Assembly: GCF_036346595.1 (NCBI RefSeq)
Contig: NZ_CP107834.1
Coordinates: 992,001-1,056,000, forward strand
Length of the DNA: 64,000 bases
Direction of reading: 5' to 3'
From: Streptomyces sp. NBC_00525
GTDB taxonomy: Bacteria; Actinomycetota; Actinomycetes; Streptomycetales; Streptomycetaceae
A program made the position numbers and the translations under genes. The notes under the pieces were generated by a model. It ran no database searches. It had not been told where the DNA came from and saw only the letters and a list, made by a program, of their open reading frames with translations. Of the stretch, positions 25,710 through 35,698 are shown piece by piece (position 1 is the stretch's first letter; the number at the start of each line of letters is the position of its first letter).

Positions 25710-26960
25710 TCACCGCGCCCCGGCGTCCGCCTTCTTCTTGCGGCCCCCGCCCTTCACCGGGCCCAGCCTGCGCCGCAGGGCGTGCAGCCGGGGGTGGCGC
25801 TCGTGCAGGTAGGCGGAGCGGCGGTCCAGCTCCTGGCCCAGCCGCTCGGCGCGCTTCTCGATGTCGAGCTCGTCCAGGATGCGGTCCACCTCGGCGAGCA
25901 GGGCGCCGTGCAGCTGCCACTTCCTGGGGTGCTCCTGGACGGCGGCCAGCAGCATGTCGGCGACCAGGTCGCGGGTCCTGCGGCTGGTGTCGAGCGCGTC
26001 GGTGAGCCGGTCCTCGGCCTCCTCGGCGCTGGCGGCGACCGGCGTCGTGATGAGCAGCGCGAAGCTCTCGATGGCCCCCGCCATCTGCTCGAACAGTTCC
26101 GTCATGTGGGCCGCGACCTCGGCCGGGAACTGGGGTGCGTCACCCCGGTCCTTGGCGAGGTCGGTCAGCGTCCTGGACAGCACCCGGACGACGACGGCGC
26201 AGATCTCCAGCGTGTCGAGTCCGGTGCGCAGCACCACCCGGTGCAGCAGTCCCTGCCTCACCCTCGGGTTGAGCATGAGACTTTCCTCGGCCTGCCGCAG
26301 CGAGGCGTCCACCTCCACGATGTCGTGGTCGAGGCGGCGGGCCCGGTGCAGCCGCTCGGCCGCCTCCGGGACGGTGACCGGGTGGGCGAGGTCGCTGCCC
26401 AGGTCGCGGAACATCTGCCCCATCTCGCGGGCCAGCCCGTCGATGGAGGCGCCCGCGGTCTGCACCCAGACGGGCGGCGCGAACAGCAGGTTGAACGCCA
26501 GGCCCACCCCGGCGCCGATCAGCGTCTCGAAGACGCGCTCCCAGGCCATGTCGGTCCGCGCCGACACCGAGGTGACGCCCAGGACGAGCATGGCGCTGAT
26601 CGCCACCTCGGGGACGAATTCGTCCACCCGGACCAGTCTGCCGATGATCAGGGCCGTGAAGATGGTCAGCCCCAGGCTCCACCAGGACAGGCCGACCAGG
26701 GAACTGAAGCCGCTCGCGATGAGGACACCGACGACGACGGCCGTGACACGTTTGACCGACATGTTGAGGGTCGCGTAGAGGGTGACCTGGACGACGAGCA
26801 GCGCGGTGAGCGGTGCGGTCAGCGGCGCGGGCTCGGGCAGCGTCGCGGTCGCCACGGCGTAGGCGATCACCGCGGCACCCGTGGAGCGCAGGGTCTGCGC
26901 GGCCACGGGTTCGGTGGTGCGCCGGACGAGGTTGATGACGGGTTCGGCTACTCCTGGCAT
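25710..26960 (-). CDS. FUSC/aromatic-acid-exporter-like membrane protein
   Basis: A 416-residue protein with an N-terminal membrane block of about six helices (residues 20-165, including LTALLVVQVTLYATLNMSVKR and FETLIGAGVGLAFNLLFAPP) and a long cytoplasmic helical half ending in a Lys/Arg-rich tail (KGGGRKKKADAGAR). The LNMSVKRVTAVVVG motif is typical of FUSC/ArAE-type proteins, proposed to export aromatic acids or related compounds. It reads convergently to the ASCH gene. Substrate unknown. Confidence 0.8.
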   Translation of the reverse strand: MPGVAEPVINLVRRTTEPVAAQTLRSTGAAVIAYAVATATLPEPAPLTAPLTALLVVQVTLYATLNMSVKRVTAVVVGVLIASGFSSLVGLSWWSLGLTIFTALIIGRLVRVDEFVPEVAISAMLVLGVTSVSARTDMAWERVFETLIGAGVGLAFNLLFAPPVWVQTAGASIDGLAREMGQMFRDLGSDLAHPVTVPEAAERLHRARRLDHDIVEVDASLRQAEESLMLNPRVRQGLLHRVVLRTGLDTLEICAVVVRVLSRTLTDLAKDRGDAPQFPAEVAAHMTELFEQMAGAIESFALLITTPVAASAEEAEDRLTDALDTSRRTRDLVADMLLAAVQEHPRKWQLHGALLAEVDRILDELDIEKRAERLGQELDRRSAYLHERHPRLHALRRRLGPVKGGGRKKKADAGAR

Positions 26961-27045
26961 CTTCTTCCCATGCCCGGATACGGCGCCGGTCCACGGTTCC
27001 GGCGCCGGAACCCCTCCGTACGGACGCGCCCGGCGCCCGGCTCCG

Positions 27046-28701
27046 CTACCCGACGGCGTGGGCCGCCGCGCGGCCGGCGGAGCGGCCGGAGAAGATGCAG
27101 CCGCCGAGGAAGGTGCCCTCCAGGGAGCGGTAGCCGTGCACCCCGCCGCCGCCGAAGCCGGCCGCCTCCCCGGCCGCGTACACCCCGGCCAGCGGGGTGC
27201 CGTCCGGGGTCAGGACGCGGGACGACAGGTCGGTCTCCAGGCCGCCGAGCGACTTGCGGGTCAGGATGTTCAGCCGTACGGCGATGAGCGGGCCGGCCTT
27301 GGGGTCGAGGATGCGGTGGGGCGGCGCGGTGCGGATCAGCTTGTCGCCGATGTAGGAGCGGGCGCCCCGGATCGCGGTGATCTGGAGGTCCTTGGTGAAG
27401 GGGTTGGCGATCTCGCGGTCGCGGGCGGTGATCTCGTGGCGCAGCGCGTCCTCGTCGATGAGCCCGTCGCCGGTGAGCGCGTTCATGCCGCGCACCAGGG
27501 CGCCGAGGTCCTTCTCGACGACGAAGTCCGCGCCGTGGTCCATGAACGCCTTGACGGGTACCGGCACGTCGGCGCGGGCGCGGCCGATGACGTCCCGGAC
27601 CGACTTGCCGGTCAGGTCGGGGTTCTGCTCGGAGCCGGAGAGCGCGAACTCCTTGCCGATGATCTTCCGGTCCAGCACGAACCAGGTGTAGTCGTGGCCG
27701 GTGCGCATGATGTGTTCGAGGGTGCCGAGGGTGTCGAAGCCGGGGAAGAGCGGGACGGGCAGCCGCTTGCCGGTCGCGTCCAGCCAGAGCGAGGACGGGC
27801 CGGGCAGGATGCGGATGGCGTGCTTGTCCCAGACGGGGTTCCAGTTCTCGATGCCCTCGGTGTAGTGCCACATCCGGTCGCGGTTGATGTGGTGGGCGCC
27901 GGCCTCCTCGGCGATGCCGAGCATCAGCCCGTCCACATGCGCGGGGACGCCGGAGAGCAGCTTGGCCGGCGGGGTGCCGAGCCGGTCGGGCCACTGTGCG
28001 CGTACGAGGTCGTGGTTGCCGCCGATGCCGCCGGAGGTGACGATCACCGCCTGGGCGCGCAGTTCGAAGGTGCCGGCGACCTCCCGGCCGCTGGCGGTTC
28101 CGCGCGGGGCGGCGCTCGGCTCCAGGATCTCGCCGGTCACCGTGTCCACGGCGCCCCCGGTGCGGGCGAGGCCGGTGACCCGGTGACGGAAGCGGAAGGT
28201 GACCAGGCCCTTGGCGACGCCCTCGCGGACGCGGCGTTCGAAGGGGGCGACGACGCCGGGCCCGGTGCCCCAGGTGATGTGGAAGCGGGGGACGGAGTTG
28301 CCGTGGCCGTTGGCGTCGTAGCCGCCGCGTTCGGCCCAGCCGACGACGGGGAAGAGGCGCAGGCCCCGCGCGCGCAGCCAGGCGCGCTTCTCACCGGCCG
28401 CGAAGTCGACGTACGCCTCGGCCCATTTGCGGGGCCAGTGGTCCTCGTCGCGGTCGAAGCCGGCCGTGCCCATCCAGTCCTGGAGGGCCAGCTCGCGGCT
28501 GTCCCGGATGCGCATCCGGCGCTGTTCGGGCGAGTCCACGAGGAAGAGCCCGCCGAAGGACCAGTGCGCCTGGCCGCCGAGCGACTGCTCGGGCTCCTGG
28601 TCGAGCAGGATCACCGAACGTCCGGCGTCGACCAGCTCCGCGGTGGCCACGAGTCCCGCGAGCCCCGCCCCGATCACGATCACATCAGCGTCGTACGCCA
28701 T
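27046..28701 (-). CDS. FAD-binding dehydrogenase (KstD/fumarate-reductase-like flavoprotein)
   Basis: A 551-residue flavoprotein. The dinucleotide motif DVIVIGAGLAGLVATAELVDAG is at the N-terminus, QSLGGQAHWSFGGLFLVDSPEQ and VIVTSGGIGGNHDLVR are typical of the FAD_binding_2 group, and YAAGEAAGFGGGGVHGYRSLEG near the C-terminus is the second FAD motif. Related enzymes dehydrogenate ketosteroids or similar rings, but the substrate cannot be fixed here. ATG 28701 is chosen for the GGAAG site before it; ATG 28710 would add three residues. No signal peptide. Confidence 0.85.
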   Translation of the reverse strand: MAYDADVIVIGAGLAGLVATAELVDAGRSVILLDQEPEQSLGGQAHWSFGGLFLVDSPEQRRMRIRDSRELALQDWMGTAGFDRDEDHWPRKWAEAYVDFAAGEKRAWLRARGLRLFPVVGWAERGGYDANGHGNSVPRFHITWGTGPGVVAPFERRVREGVAKGLVTFRFRHRVTGLARTGGAVDTVTGEILEPSAAPRGTASGREVAGTFELRAQAVIVTSGGIGGNHDLVRAQWPDRLGTPPAKLLSGVPAHVDGLMLGIAEEAGAHHINRDRMWHYTEGIENWNPVWDKHAIRILPGPSSLWLDATGKRLPVPLFPGFDTLGTLEHIMRTGHDYTWFVLDRKIIGKEFALSGSEQNPDLTGKSVRDVIGRARADVPVPVKAFMDHGADFVVEKDLGALVRGMNALTGDGLIDEDALRHEITARDREIANPFTKDLQITAIRGARSYIGDKLIRTAPPHRILDPKAGPLIAVRLNILTRKSLGGLETDLSSRVLTPDGTPLAGVYAAGEAAGFGGGGVHGYRSLEGTFLGGCIFSGRSAGRAAAHAVG

Positions 28702-28870
28702 GGCTTCCATCCTTGTCGGGGCTCGCGAAGTTACTGGTGCGTCAGATCTTGGGCACGGGCCGTCCCCGCGTCAACCGCCCGGTCGGCCGCGCTGTCGCCG
28801 TTCGGGCCGGTGCGGCCGCTATCGTCGGAGCACATCACCTCTCTTCCGGCCTGACGTGGGGTGCAGAAGC

Positions 28871-29761
28871 GTGTCGGTGCTGGTCCTCGTGCTCGCCGTG
28901 TCCGCCGCGTGCTGCCTGGGGTTCGGCTTCGTGTTCCAGCAGGCCGCCGCCGCCCATGCGCCCAAGCGCGACTATCTGACGTTCCGGCTGCTGCTCGACC
29001 TGATGAAGGTGCGCAGCTGGCTGGCCGGGATCGCGCTGATGGTGTGCGGGATGGTCCTGGGGGCGCTGGCGCTGGGCAAGGGCGAGGTGTCCCTGGTCGA
29101 GCCGCTGCTGGCGACCAATCTGCTCTTCGCGATGGCCCTGTCCCGGCACCGCACCGGCCAGCGGCTGGGCCGGCAGGGCTGGGCGGGGCTGTGGCTGCTG
29201 GCCGGCGGCGTCGCCGCGTTCCTGGTGGCGGGCGAGCCGCAGGGCGGCCGGGCGGTGGCGGCCCCGCTGCGGCACTGGCTGGTGGTGGGCGTGGTGGCCG
29301 GGCTCGCCCTGCTGCTCACCGCGATCGCCAAGCGCCGCCGTTCGACGGCCTCCCCGGCGCTGCTGGCGGTGGCGGCCGGGCTGCTGTACGGGTTGCAGGA
29401 CGCGCTCACCCGGGTCAGCGGGCAGCGCTTCTCGGAGTCGGGGCTCGCCGGGCTGCTGACGTCCTGGCAGCCGTACGCGGTGGTGGTCCTGGGGGTGACC
29501 GGGCTGCTGCTGGTGCAGAGCGCGTTCGAGACGGGGCCGCTGCGGATGTCGCTGCCCGCCCTGACGGCGGCCCAGCCGCTGGCCGGGATCGCCTGCGGGA
29601 TCGGGTTCATGGGCGACCAGGTCCGGACGGACGCGGGCGCGCTGGCCTGGCAGGCCGCCGGGCTGGCGGCGATCGTGGCCGGCATCGTGCTGCTGGGTCT
29701 GCACCCGGCGATGCCGGCGGGGCCGGTGCGGCGCGGGACGCACAGTCTCCAGCGGCGCTGA
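28871..29761 (+). CDS. EamA/DMT-type membrane transporter
   Basis: A 296-residue protein with about nine to ten hydrophobic helices and almost no loops. It starts with VLVLVLAVSAACCLGFGFVF and includes GMVLGALALGKGEVSLVEPLLATN, the kind of Glu-containing helix found in drug/metabolite transporter folds. The GTG at 28871 is the best start because the first helix follows at once; the frame is open upstream to 28427 but antisense to the flavoprotein gene. Substrate unknown; the ALVLF-rich paralogues in Streptomyces are often annotated only as integral membrane proteins. Confidence 0.75.
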   Translation: MSVLVLVLAVSAACCLGFGFVFQQAAAAHAPKRDYLTFRLLLDLMKVRSWLAGIALMVCGMVLGALALGKGEVSLVEPLLATNLLFAMALSRHRTGQRLGRQGWAGLWLLAGGVAAFLVAGEPQGGRAVAAPLRHWLVVGVVAGLALLLTAIAKRRRSTASPALLAVAAGLLYGLQDALTRVSGQRFSESGLAGLLTSWQPYAVVVLGVTGLLLVQSAFETGPLRMSLPALTAAQPLAGIACGIGFMGDQVRTDAGALAWQAAGLAAIVAGIVLLGLHPAMPAGPVRRGTHSLQRR

Positions 29762-29810
29762 GAGCGGGCGGTGCGGCAGGGGCCGGGGCGGCTGCGGTTG
29801 GATGGCGGGC

Positions 29811-30386
29811 ATGACACCTTCTGCGGCCATGCCGCCCTCCGATTCCGCGGCCATGCCGCCTTCCGATGCTGCGGGCATGCGGCCTTCCGACGAGATCCTG
29901 GACATCGTCGACGAGCACGACGTGGTCGTGGGGCAGGCGCCGCGCGGCGAGGCGACGGCGCGGGGGCTGCGCCACCGCTGCGTCTTCATCGAGGTGCGGG
30001 ACGCGGACGGCCGGATCTTCGTGCACCGCAGGACCGCCACGAAGCTGGTGTTCCCCTCGCATTACGACATGTTCGTCGGCGGGGTGGTCGGCGCGGGCGA
30101 GAGCTACGACGAGGCGGCCCTGCGGGAGGCGGAGGAGGAGCTGGGCGTCTCGGGCCTCCCCCGCCCGGAGCCGCTGTTCCGGTTCCTGTACGAGGGCGGC
30201 CGGCACACCTGGTGGTGCGCCGTGTACCAGGTGAGGTGCGAGCTTCCGGTGCGGCCGCAGGCGGAGGAGATCGACTGGCACGCCTTCTGGGACGACGCGG
30301 AGCTGGAGCGGCGGCTCGGGGACCGGCCGTGGGTGCCGGACGGCCTCGACTGCCACCGGCGGCTGCGGGCGTTCCGGGCGGTCTAA
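29811..30386 (+). CDS. Nudix hydrolase
   Basis: A 191-residue hydrolase. The Nudix box GVVGAGESYDEAALREAEEELGV (about 85-107) is complete, with the catalytic REAEEELG glutamates. FPSHYDMFVGG before it and the IDWHAFWDDAEL region after it suggest the IDI/YfcD-like subgroup of Nudix proteins. The first 25 residues are three copies of an eight-residue unit (AAMPPSDS and variants) with no role evident. ATG 29811 or 29802 may start it. It leads closely into the DUF202 pair. Confidence 0.85.
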   Translation: MTPSAAMPPSDSAAMPPSDAAGMRPSDEILDIVDEHDVVVGQAPRGEATARGLRHRCVFIEVRDADGRIFVHRRTATKLVFPSHYDMFVGGVVGAGESYDEAALREAEEELGVSGLPRPEPLFRFLYEGGRHTWWCAVYQVRCELPVRPQAEEIDWHAFWDDAELERRLGDRPWVPDGLDCHRRLRAFRAV

Positions 30387-30395
30387 GGTCCAGGC

Positions 30396-30791
30396 GTGAA
30401 CGAATTCGTACAAAGTCTGCGGTTGTGGTTCGCGCCGCAGCGCATTCGCGGTGAGGGCGAGACGCCGGACTACCGTTTCTCGCTCGCCAACGAGCGGACG
30501 TTCCTCGCGTGGATTCGGACGGCGCTGGCGCTCATCGGCGGGGGCTTCGCGGTGGACCAGTTCCTGCCGGAGTTGTCCTGGGGGGTGCGGGCGGGGCTGG
30601 CCCTGGCGCTGCTGGCGGCCGGGGTGCTGTGCGCGCTGCGGGCGGTCAACCACTGGATGCGGTGCGAACGGGCGATGCGGCGCGGTGAGGACCTGCCGGT
30701 CTCGCGGTTCCCTACGCTGCTGAGCCTCGCGGTGGCCGTGGTGGCGGTGGCGATGGTGGTGGTGGTCGTCTTCGGCTGGGAGGGCCGTTGA
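30396..30791 (+). CDS. DUF202 (YidH-type) membrane protein
   Basis: A 131-residue membrane protein with the YidH/DUF202 signature FSLANERTFLAWIRTALALIGGG at residues 28-50, two following helices (about 60-80 and 104-124) and the VNHWMRCERAMRRGEDLPV loop. The function of the family is unknown. The next gene begins within its stop codon and is a second DUF202 protein, an arrangement common in bacteria, so they probably act as a pair. Confidence 0.88.
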   Translation: MNEFVQSLRLWFAPQRIRGEGETPDYRFSLANERTFLAWIRTALALIGGGFAVDQFLPELSWGVRAGLALALLAAGVLCALRAVNHWMRCERAMRRGEDLPVSRFPTLLSLAVAVVAVAMVVVVVFGWEGR

Positions 30792-31099
30792 CGACGGGCG
30801 CGCGCGATCCGGGCCTTCAGCCGGAGCGGACCCGGCTGGCGTGGCGGCGTACGACGCTGTCCTGCACGGTGGCCGCGGTGCTGGGCGTGAAGCAGGCGCT
30901 GCACGACGGGGCGACGGGCGCCGGGGTCATCGCGCTGTCGCTGACCGCGCTGGCCTGGCTGGGCTTCCTGGGGGTCGCCCACCGCCGGGTGCAGAGCCTG
31001 GGCGGCGTCCGGCCGCGTCCGCTGGCGGCGGGCGGCGCGCTCACGGCCGCCGCGTGCACGCTGGCGCTGGCGGTGTTCGCGGCGGCCATGCTGTTCTGA
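30788..31099 (+). CDS. DUF202 membrane protein, second of pair
   Basis: A 103-residue membrane protein with the shorter DUF202 signature (PERTRLAWRRTTLSCTVAAVL at about 12-32) and two further helices. It begins with a TTG codon overlapping the TGA of the previous gene, so translation is coupled; no other start fits the conserved motif. The last codons lie in a 21-bp tandem duplication. Confidence 0.82.
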   Translation: MTTGARDPGLQPERTRLAWRRTTLSCTVAAVLGVKQALHDGATGAGVIALSLTALAWLGFLGVAHRRVQSLGGVRPRPLAAGGALTAAACTLALAVFAAAMLF

Positions 31100-31131
31100 C
31101 CGGCGCCCACGCTGTTCTGACCGGCGCCCCC
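31090..31131. repeat. 21-bp tandem duplication at the end of the DUF202 gene
   Basis: GCTGTTCTGACCGGCGCCC occurs at 31090-31108 and again at 31111-31129, a 21-base period with one change in the last bases. The first copy contains the DUF202 stop codon; the second copy is non-coding. Confidence 0.75.
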
Positions 31132-31188
31132 ACCGGAAGGGGCCTCTCAGCCCGCCGGGGCGCGCCTCGGCCCGCCGGCCCGTGCGCC

Positions 31189-32133
31189 TCAGTCCTCCGG
31201 GGCGTCCCAGTCGACCGTGACGACGATCTTGCCGCGGGTGCGTCCCTCGGCGTTGAGGCGCTGGGCCGCCGCCGTCTCGGCCAGCGGGAAGACCCGGTCG
31301 ACGTGGACGGTGACGATGCCCTGCTCGGCCAGTTCCGCCAGGTGTGCCAGATCGGCGGCGTCGGGACGGACGAACGCGTACCGGCCGCCGTACGAGAACA
31401 CCTCGGTGTCCACGATGGAGGCCAGCCGCCCGCCGGGGGCCAGGGTCTCGGCGGAGGCGCGCAGCGCGTCCCCGCCCACGGTGTCGAAGGCGGCGTCGAT
31501 GCCGTCGGGGGCCAGGGCCCGCAGCCGGTCCACGAGCCCGTCGCCGTACTCCACGGGCTCCGCGCCGAGCCGCCGCAGATGGTCGTGGTTGCGTTCGCTC
31601 GCGGTGCCGATGACGCGGCAGCCGGTGTGCCGGGCGAGCTGGACGGCGAGCGAGCCGACACCGCCGGCCGCGGCGTGGACCAGGACGGTGTCGCCCTCCC
31701 GGACGCGCAGGGTGCGGTGGAGGACCTGGTAGGCGGTGAGCCCGGCCAGCGGCAGTCCGGCCGCCTCCTCGAAGCTGAGGCGCAGCGGTTTGCGCGCGAG
31801 GGTGCGCACGGGCGCGGCCACGTACTCGGCGAAGGTTCCCCGGCTGAGGAAGTCCTCGCGCACATAGCCGATGACCTCGTCGCCCACCGCGAACTCGTCC
31901 ACGGCGACGCCGGGCTGGACGACGACCCCGGAGACGTCCCAGCCGGGGATGACCGGGAAGACCGTGTCCAGGACGCCGTCGAGCTTCCCCTCGCGGGTCT
32001 GCCGGTCGACGGGGTTCACGGCGGCGGCCCGCACCTTGACCAGGACGGCGTCGGGGGCCACCTTCGGGTCGGGCCGCTCCCCGTACTCCAGGACGTCCGT
32101 GTCGCCGAATCCGCTGTAACTGATCGCCTTCAT
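31189..32133 (-). CDS. NADP-dependent quinone-oxidoreductase-like enzyme
   Basis: A 314-residue member of the medium-chain reductase superfamily, zinc-free quinone oxidoreductase group. It begins MKAISYSGFGDTDVLEYGE, has RAAAVNPVDRQTREG, and the nucleotide loop VHAAAGGVGSLAVQLAR near 145-162. Zinc-ligand cysteines are absent, as expected. It is divergent from the phosphotransferase gene, and a TetR-type dyad (32201-32218) lies between them, so it may belong to that regulon. Substrate unknown. Confidence 0.85.
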   Translation of the reverse strand: MKAISYSGFGDTDVLEYGERPDPKVAPDAVLVKVRAAAVNPVDRQTREGKLDGVLDTVFPVIPGWDVSGVVVQPGVAVDEFAVGDEVIGYVREDFLSRGTFAEYVAAPVRTLARKPLRLSFEEAAGLPLAGLTAYQVLHRTLRVREGDTVLVHAAAGGVGSLAVQLARHTGCRVIGTASERNHDHLRRLGAEPVEYGDGLVDRLRALAPDGIDAAFDTVGGDALRASAETLAPGGRLASIVDTEVFSYGGRYAFVRPDAADLAHLAELAEQGIVTVHVDRVFPLAETAAAQRLNAEGRTRGKIVVTVDWDAPED

Positions 32134-32200
32134 GCTCCGACCCTCCCGGCGGTCCGGGGCGCCCGCAACTCAGCCAGTCCGTTCACCCGGACTGGACGAC

Positions 32201-32218
32201 ATACCGACTGGTCGGCAT
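32201..32218. promoter_or_regulatory. Candidate TetR operator, site 1
   Basis: ATACCGACTGGTCGGCAT is an imperfect dyad (ATxCCGACx repeated inverted). The 12-mer ATACCGACTGGT recurs as its reverse complement at 37250-37261 upstream of the SDR gene. It lies 41 bases before the phosphotransferase start. Confidence 0.65.
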
Positions 32219-32258
32219 CATGAGATCGGACCGTTCACCCACCCCGGAGGTACGCACG

Positions 32259-33281
32259 ATGAGCCACGCCCATCCGCCAGGTCTCGATCTCGGCCGGCTG
32301 CGCGGACAGCTGGACCGCGAGCGGCCGGGCCTGGTGAACGGACCGCTCGACGCCCGCGTCGTGGAGGGCGGCCGGTCGAACCTGACCTATGTCGTCACCG
32401 ACGGCACCGCGCGCTGGGTGGTCCGCCGCCCGCCGCTCGGGCATGTGCTGGCCACCGCGCACGACATGAGGCGCGAGCACCGCGTGATCAGCGCCCTGCA
32501 CCCGACCGCCGTGCCGGTCCCCGAACCGCTGCTCCTCTGCGAGGACGACACCGTCATCGGCGCGCCGTTCTACGTCATGGAGTACGTCGAGGGCACCCCG
32601 TACCGCACGGCGGAGCAGCTCGCCCCGCTCGGCCCGGAGCGCACCCGCGCGGCGGTGCTCGCCCTGGTCGACACCCTGGTCGAGCTGCACGCGGTGGACC
32701 CCGAGGCGGTCGGTCTCGGCGACTTCGGGCGACCCGAAGGCTTCCTGGAGCGCCAGCTGCGGCGCTGGGGCAAGCAGCTTGACGCCTCCCGCAACCGCGA
32801 ACTGCCGGGCATCGACGCCCTGCACACGGCGCTCGGCCGCGACCTGCCCGTCTCCCCCGCGCCCACCGTGGTGCACGGCGACTACCGCCTGGACAACGCG
32901 CTGATCGGCGCAGACGACGCCATCAAGGCCGTCCTGGACTGGGAGATGTCCACGCTCGGCGACCCGCTCACCGACCTCGGGCTGCTGGTGATGTACAGCT
33001 CCGACCTGGGCCTGCCCGAGTCGCCCGTCTCCACCACCAGCGGCGCGCCCGGCCACCCCTCCCCCGCCGAGCTGATCGAGCGCTACGCGGCCCGCTCCGG
33101 CCGGGACACCTCCGCCCTCTCCTGGTACACCGCGTTCGCCTGGTTCAAGCTCGCCGTGATCCTGGAGGGCATCCACTACCGCTACACCCTGGGCCAGACG
33201 GTCGGCGCCGGCTTCGACCGCATCGGCGACCTCGTCCCCGTCTTCATCGAGCACGGCCTCACCACCCTCCAGGAAGGCTGA
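32259..33281 (+). CDS. Phosphotransferase family protein (APH/ACAD10 N-domain type)
   Basis: A 340-residue kinase-fold protein of the aminoglycoside-phosphotransferase superfamily. The nucleotide-loop segment is VEGGRSNLTYVVTDG, the catalytic loop TVVHGDYRLDNALI (about 204-217) and the metal-binding AVLDWEMSTLGDPLTDLG. Such proteins next to acyl-CoA dehydrogenases resemble the two halves of eukaryotic ACAD10/11, where the kinase phosphorylates 4-hydroxyacyl-CoAs. ATG 32259 follows a CGGAGG site. The acyl-CoA dehydrogenase starts eight bases after its stop. Confidence 0.87.
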   Translation: MSHAHPPGLDLGRLRGQLDRERPGLVNGPLDARVVEGGRSNLTYVVTDGTARWVVRRPPLGHVLATAHDMRREHRVISALHPTAVPVPEPLLLCEDDTVIGAPFYVMEYVEGTPYRTAEQLAPLGPERTRAAVLALVDTLVELHAVDPEAVGLGDFGRPEGFLERQLRRWGKQLDASRNRELPGIDALHTALGRDLPVSPAPTVVHGDYRLDNALIGADDAIKAVLDWEMSTLGDPLTDLGLLVMYSSDLGLPESPVSTTSGAPGHPSPAELIERYAARSGRDTSALSWYTAFAWFKLAVILEGIHYRYTLGQTVGAGFDRIGDLVPVFIEHGLTTLQEG

Positions 33282-33289
33282 CCCACGCC

Positions 33290-34504
<1,215 letters not shown>

Positions 34505-34534
34505 CGAAGGACCTCTGGAGCGGCCCTCGGGGCG

Positions 34535-34699
34535 TCAGTAGCCGCCGCCCGGCACATGGTCGGCCAGGGCCAGTTCGCGGGCGAAGGCCCGTACCCGCAG
34601 CAGGGTGCGGGCCAGCAGCCGGACCGGGCGGGGGCGGTCGGGGCCGTAGGCCGCGGCCCACAGGACGGGGATGCGGGTGGAGCTCTGGAGGTGCGCCAT
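34535..34699 (-). CDS. Small hypothetical protein (54 residues)
   Basis: A short frame, MAHLQSSTRIPVLWAAAYGP through ALADHVPGGGY, that looks like a real peptide with an amphipathic basic helix (RLLARTLLRVRAFARELALA). It lies alone between the acyl-CoA dehydrogenase stop and the divergent LysR gene, so it could be that regulator's target. GGAG precedes the ATG at close spacing. No family recognised. Confidence 0.4.
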   Translation of the reverse strand: MAHLQSSTRIPVLWAAAYGPDRPRPVRLLARTLLRVRAFARELALADHVPGGGY

Positions 34700-34737
34700 G
34701 TCTCCAGCTTCGCCCCGGCCGCACGGCCGGTCCAACA

Positions 34738-34773
34738 GATGGATTCGCCGGCAGCCATCGATTCCGTAGATGG
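34738..34773. promoter_or_regulatory. Candidate LysR binding region
   Basis: Half-sites GATGG (34738-34742), CCATC (34755-34759) and GATGG (34769-34773) alternate in orientation. CCATC-N9-GATGG contains the T-N11-A arrangement of LysR boxes. The site lies between the divergent small gene and the LysR gene. Confidence 0.5.
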
Positions 34774-34792
34774 ATGTGGCTAGCGTGCGGGG

Positions 34793-35692
34793 ATGGAGAT
34801 ACGCCAGCTCCGCCACTTCATGGCGGTGATCACGCACGGCAGTTTCACCGCCGCCGCCCGTGCCGAGCTGATCGTGCAGTCGGCGCTGAGCACCTCCGTG
34901 CGCAACCTCGAACGTGAGCTGGGCGCCGAGCTGTTCGAGCGCACCGGGCGCCGGGTGGTGCTGACTGAGGCGGGCCGGGCGCTGCTGCCCGCCGCGCGGA
35001 CGGTGCTCGCCGGGACGGACGCCGCGCGCGACGCGGTCGCCGCCGTGTCGGAGCTGGCGACCGGGCGGGTGCGCGTCGGCACCATCCAGACCCTGACCTG
35101 TGTGGACCTGGCGGCCGAGCTGGCCGCGTTCCACCGGCTGTGGCCCGGGGTGCAGATCTCGTTGCGCGAGGCGACGACCGCGGAGCTGGTGGCCGGGGTG
35201 CGCGCGGGCGAGCTGGATCTCGCGTTCCTGGCGCCGGACGCGGCCGACGTGCCCGAGGGGCTGACCGCGTTCGCCACCTGGCGGGAGGATCTGGTGCTGA
35301 TCACCGCCCCCGGTCACCGGCTCGCGACGGCCGGGCGCACCCTGATCAGGGATCTCGCCGACGAGCCGTTCGTCGACTTCCGCGCCGGTACGGGCCTGGA
35401 GACGGCGGTGCGCCGGCTGGCCGCGCACTGCGGTCTGGAGCGCCGGATCACCTGCGACGTCACCCAGATCCGGCTCCTGGTGGAGCTGGTCCGGGCGGGC
35501 ATCGGTGTGGCGATCGTGCCGCGCCGGATCGGCGAGGACGCGGGGCTGCCGTGCGTCACCATCCGGCAGCCGGAGCCGGGCCGGACGGTGCTGCTGGTGG
35601 GCCGGACGCCCCGGCCCCGCAACCCGGCGGCCGCGGCGCTGCTCGGGCGGCTGGGCGGCGGCGGGGAGGGCGGGGCCGGCGCTACGGCCTGA
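34793..35692 (+). CDS. LysR-family transcriptional regulator
   Basis: A 299-residue regulator. The winged helix-turn-helix is at residues 1-60 (MEIRQLRHFMAVITHGSFTA, then QSALSTSVRNLERELGAELFERTGRRVVLTEAG), and the type-2 periplasmic-binding-like effector domain fills 90-290. Effector unknown. Likely acts on its own promoter and on the divergent small gene, where GATGG/CCATC dyads lie. Its stop is seven bases from the stop of the convergent TetR gene, and a 12-base direct repeat (ACGGCCTGAGCG at 35684 and 35701) spans both ends. Confidence 0.88.
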   Translation: MEIRQLRHFMAVITHGSFTAAARAELIVQSALSTSVRNLERELGAELFERTGRRVVLTEAGRALLPAARTVLAGTDAARDAVAAVSELATGRVRVGTIQTLTCVDLAAELAAFHRLWPGVQISLREATTAELVAGVRAGELDLAFLAPDAADVPEGLTAFATWREDLVLITAPGHRLATAGRTLIRDLADEPFVDFRAGTGLETAVRRLAAHCGLERRITCDVTQIRLLVELVRAGIGVAIVPRRIGEDAGLPCVTIRQPEPGRTVLLVGRTPRPRNPAAAALLGRLGGGGEGGAGATA

Positions 35693-35698
35693 GCGGAG

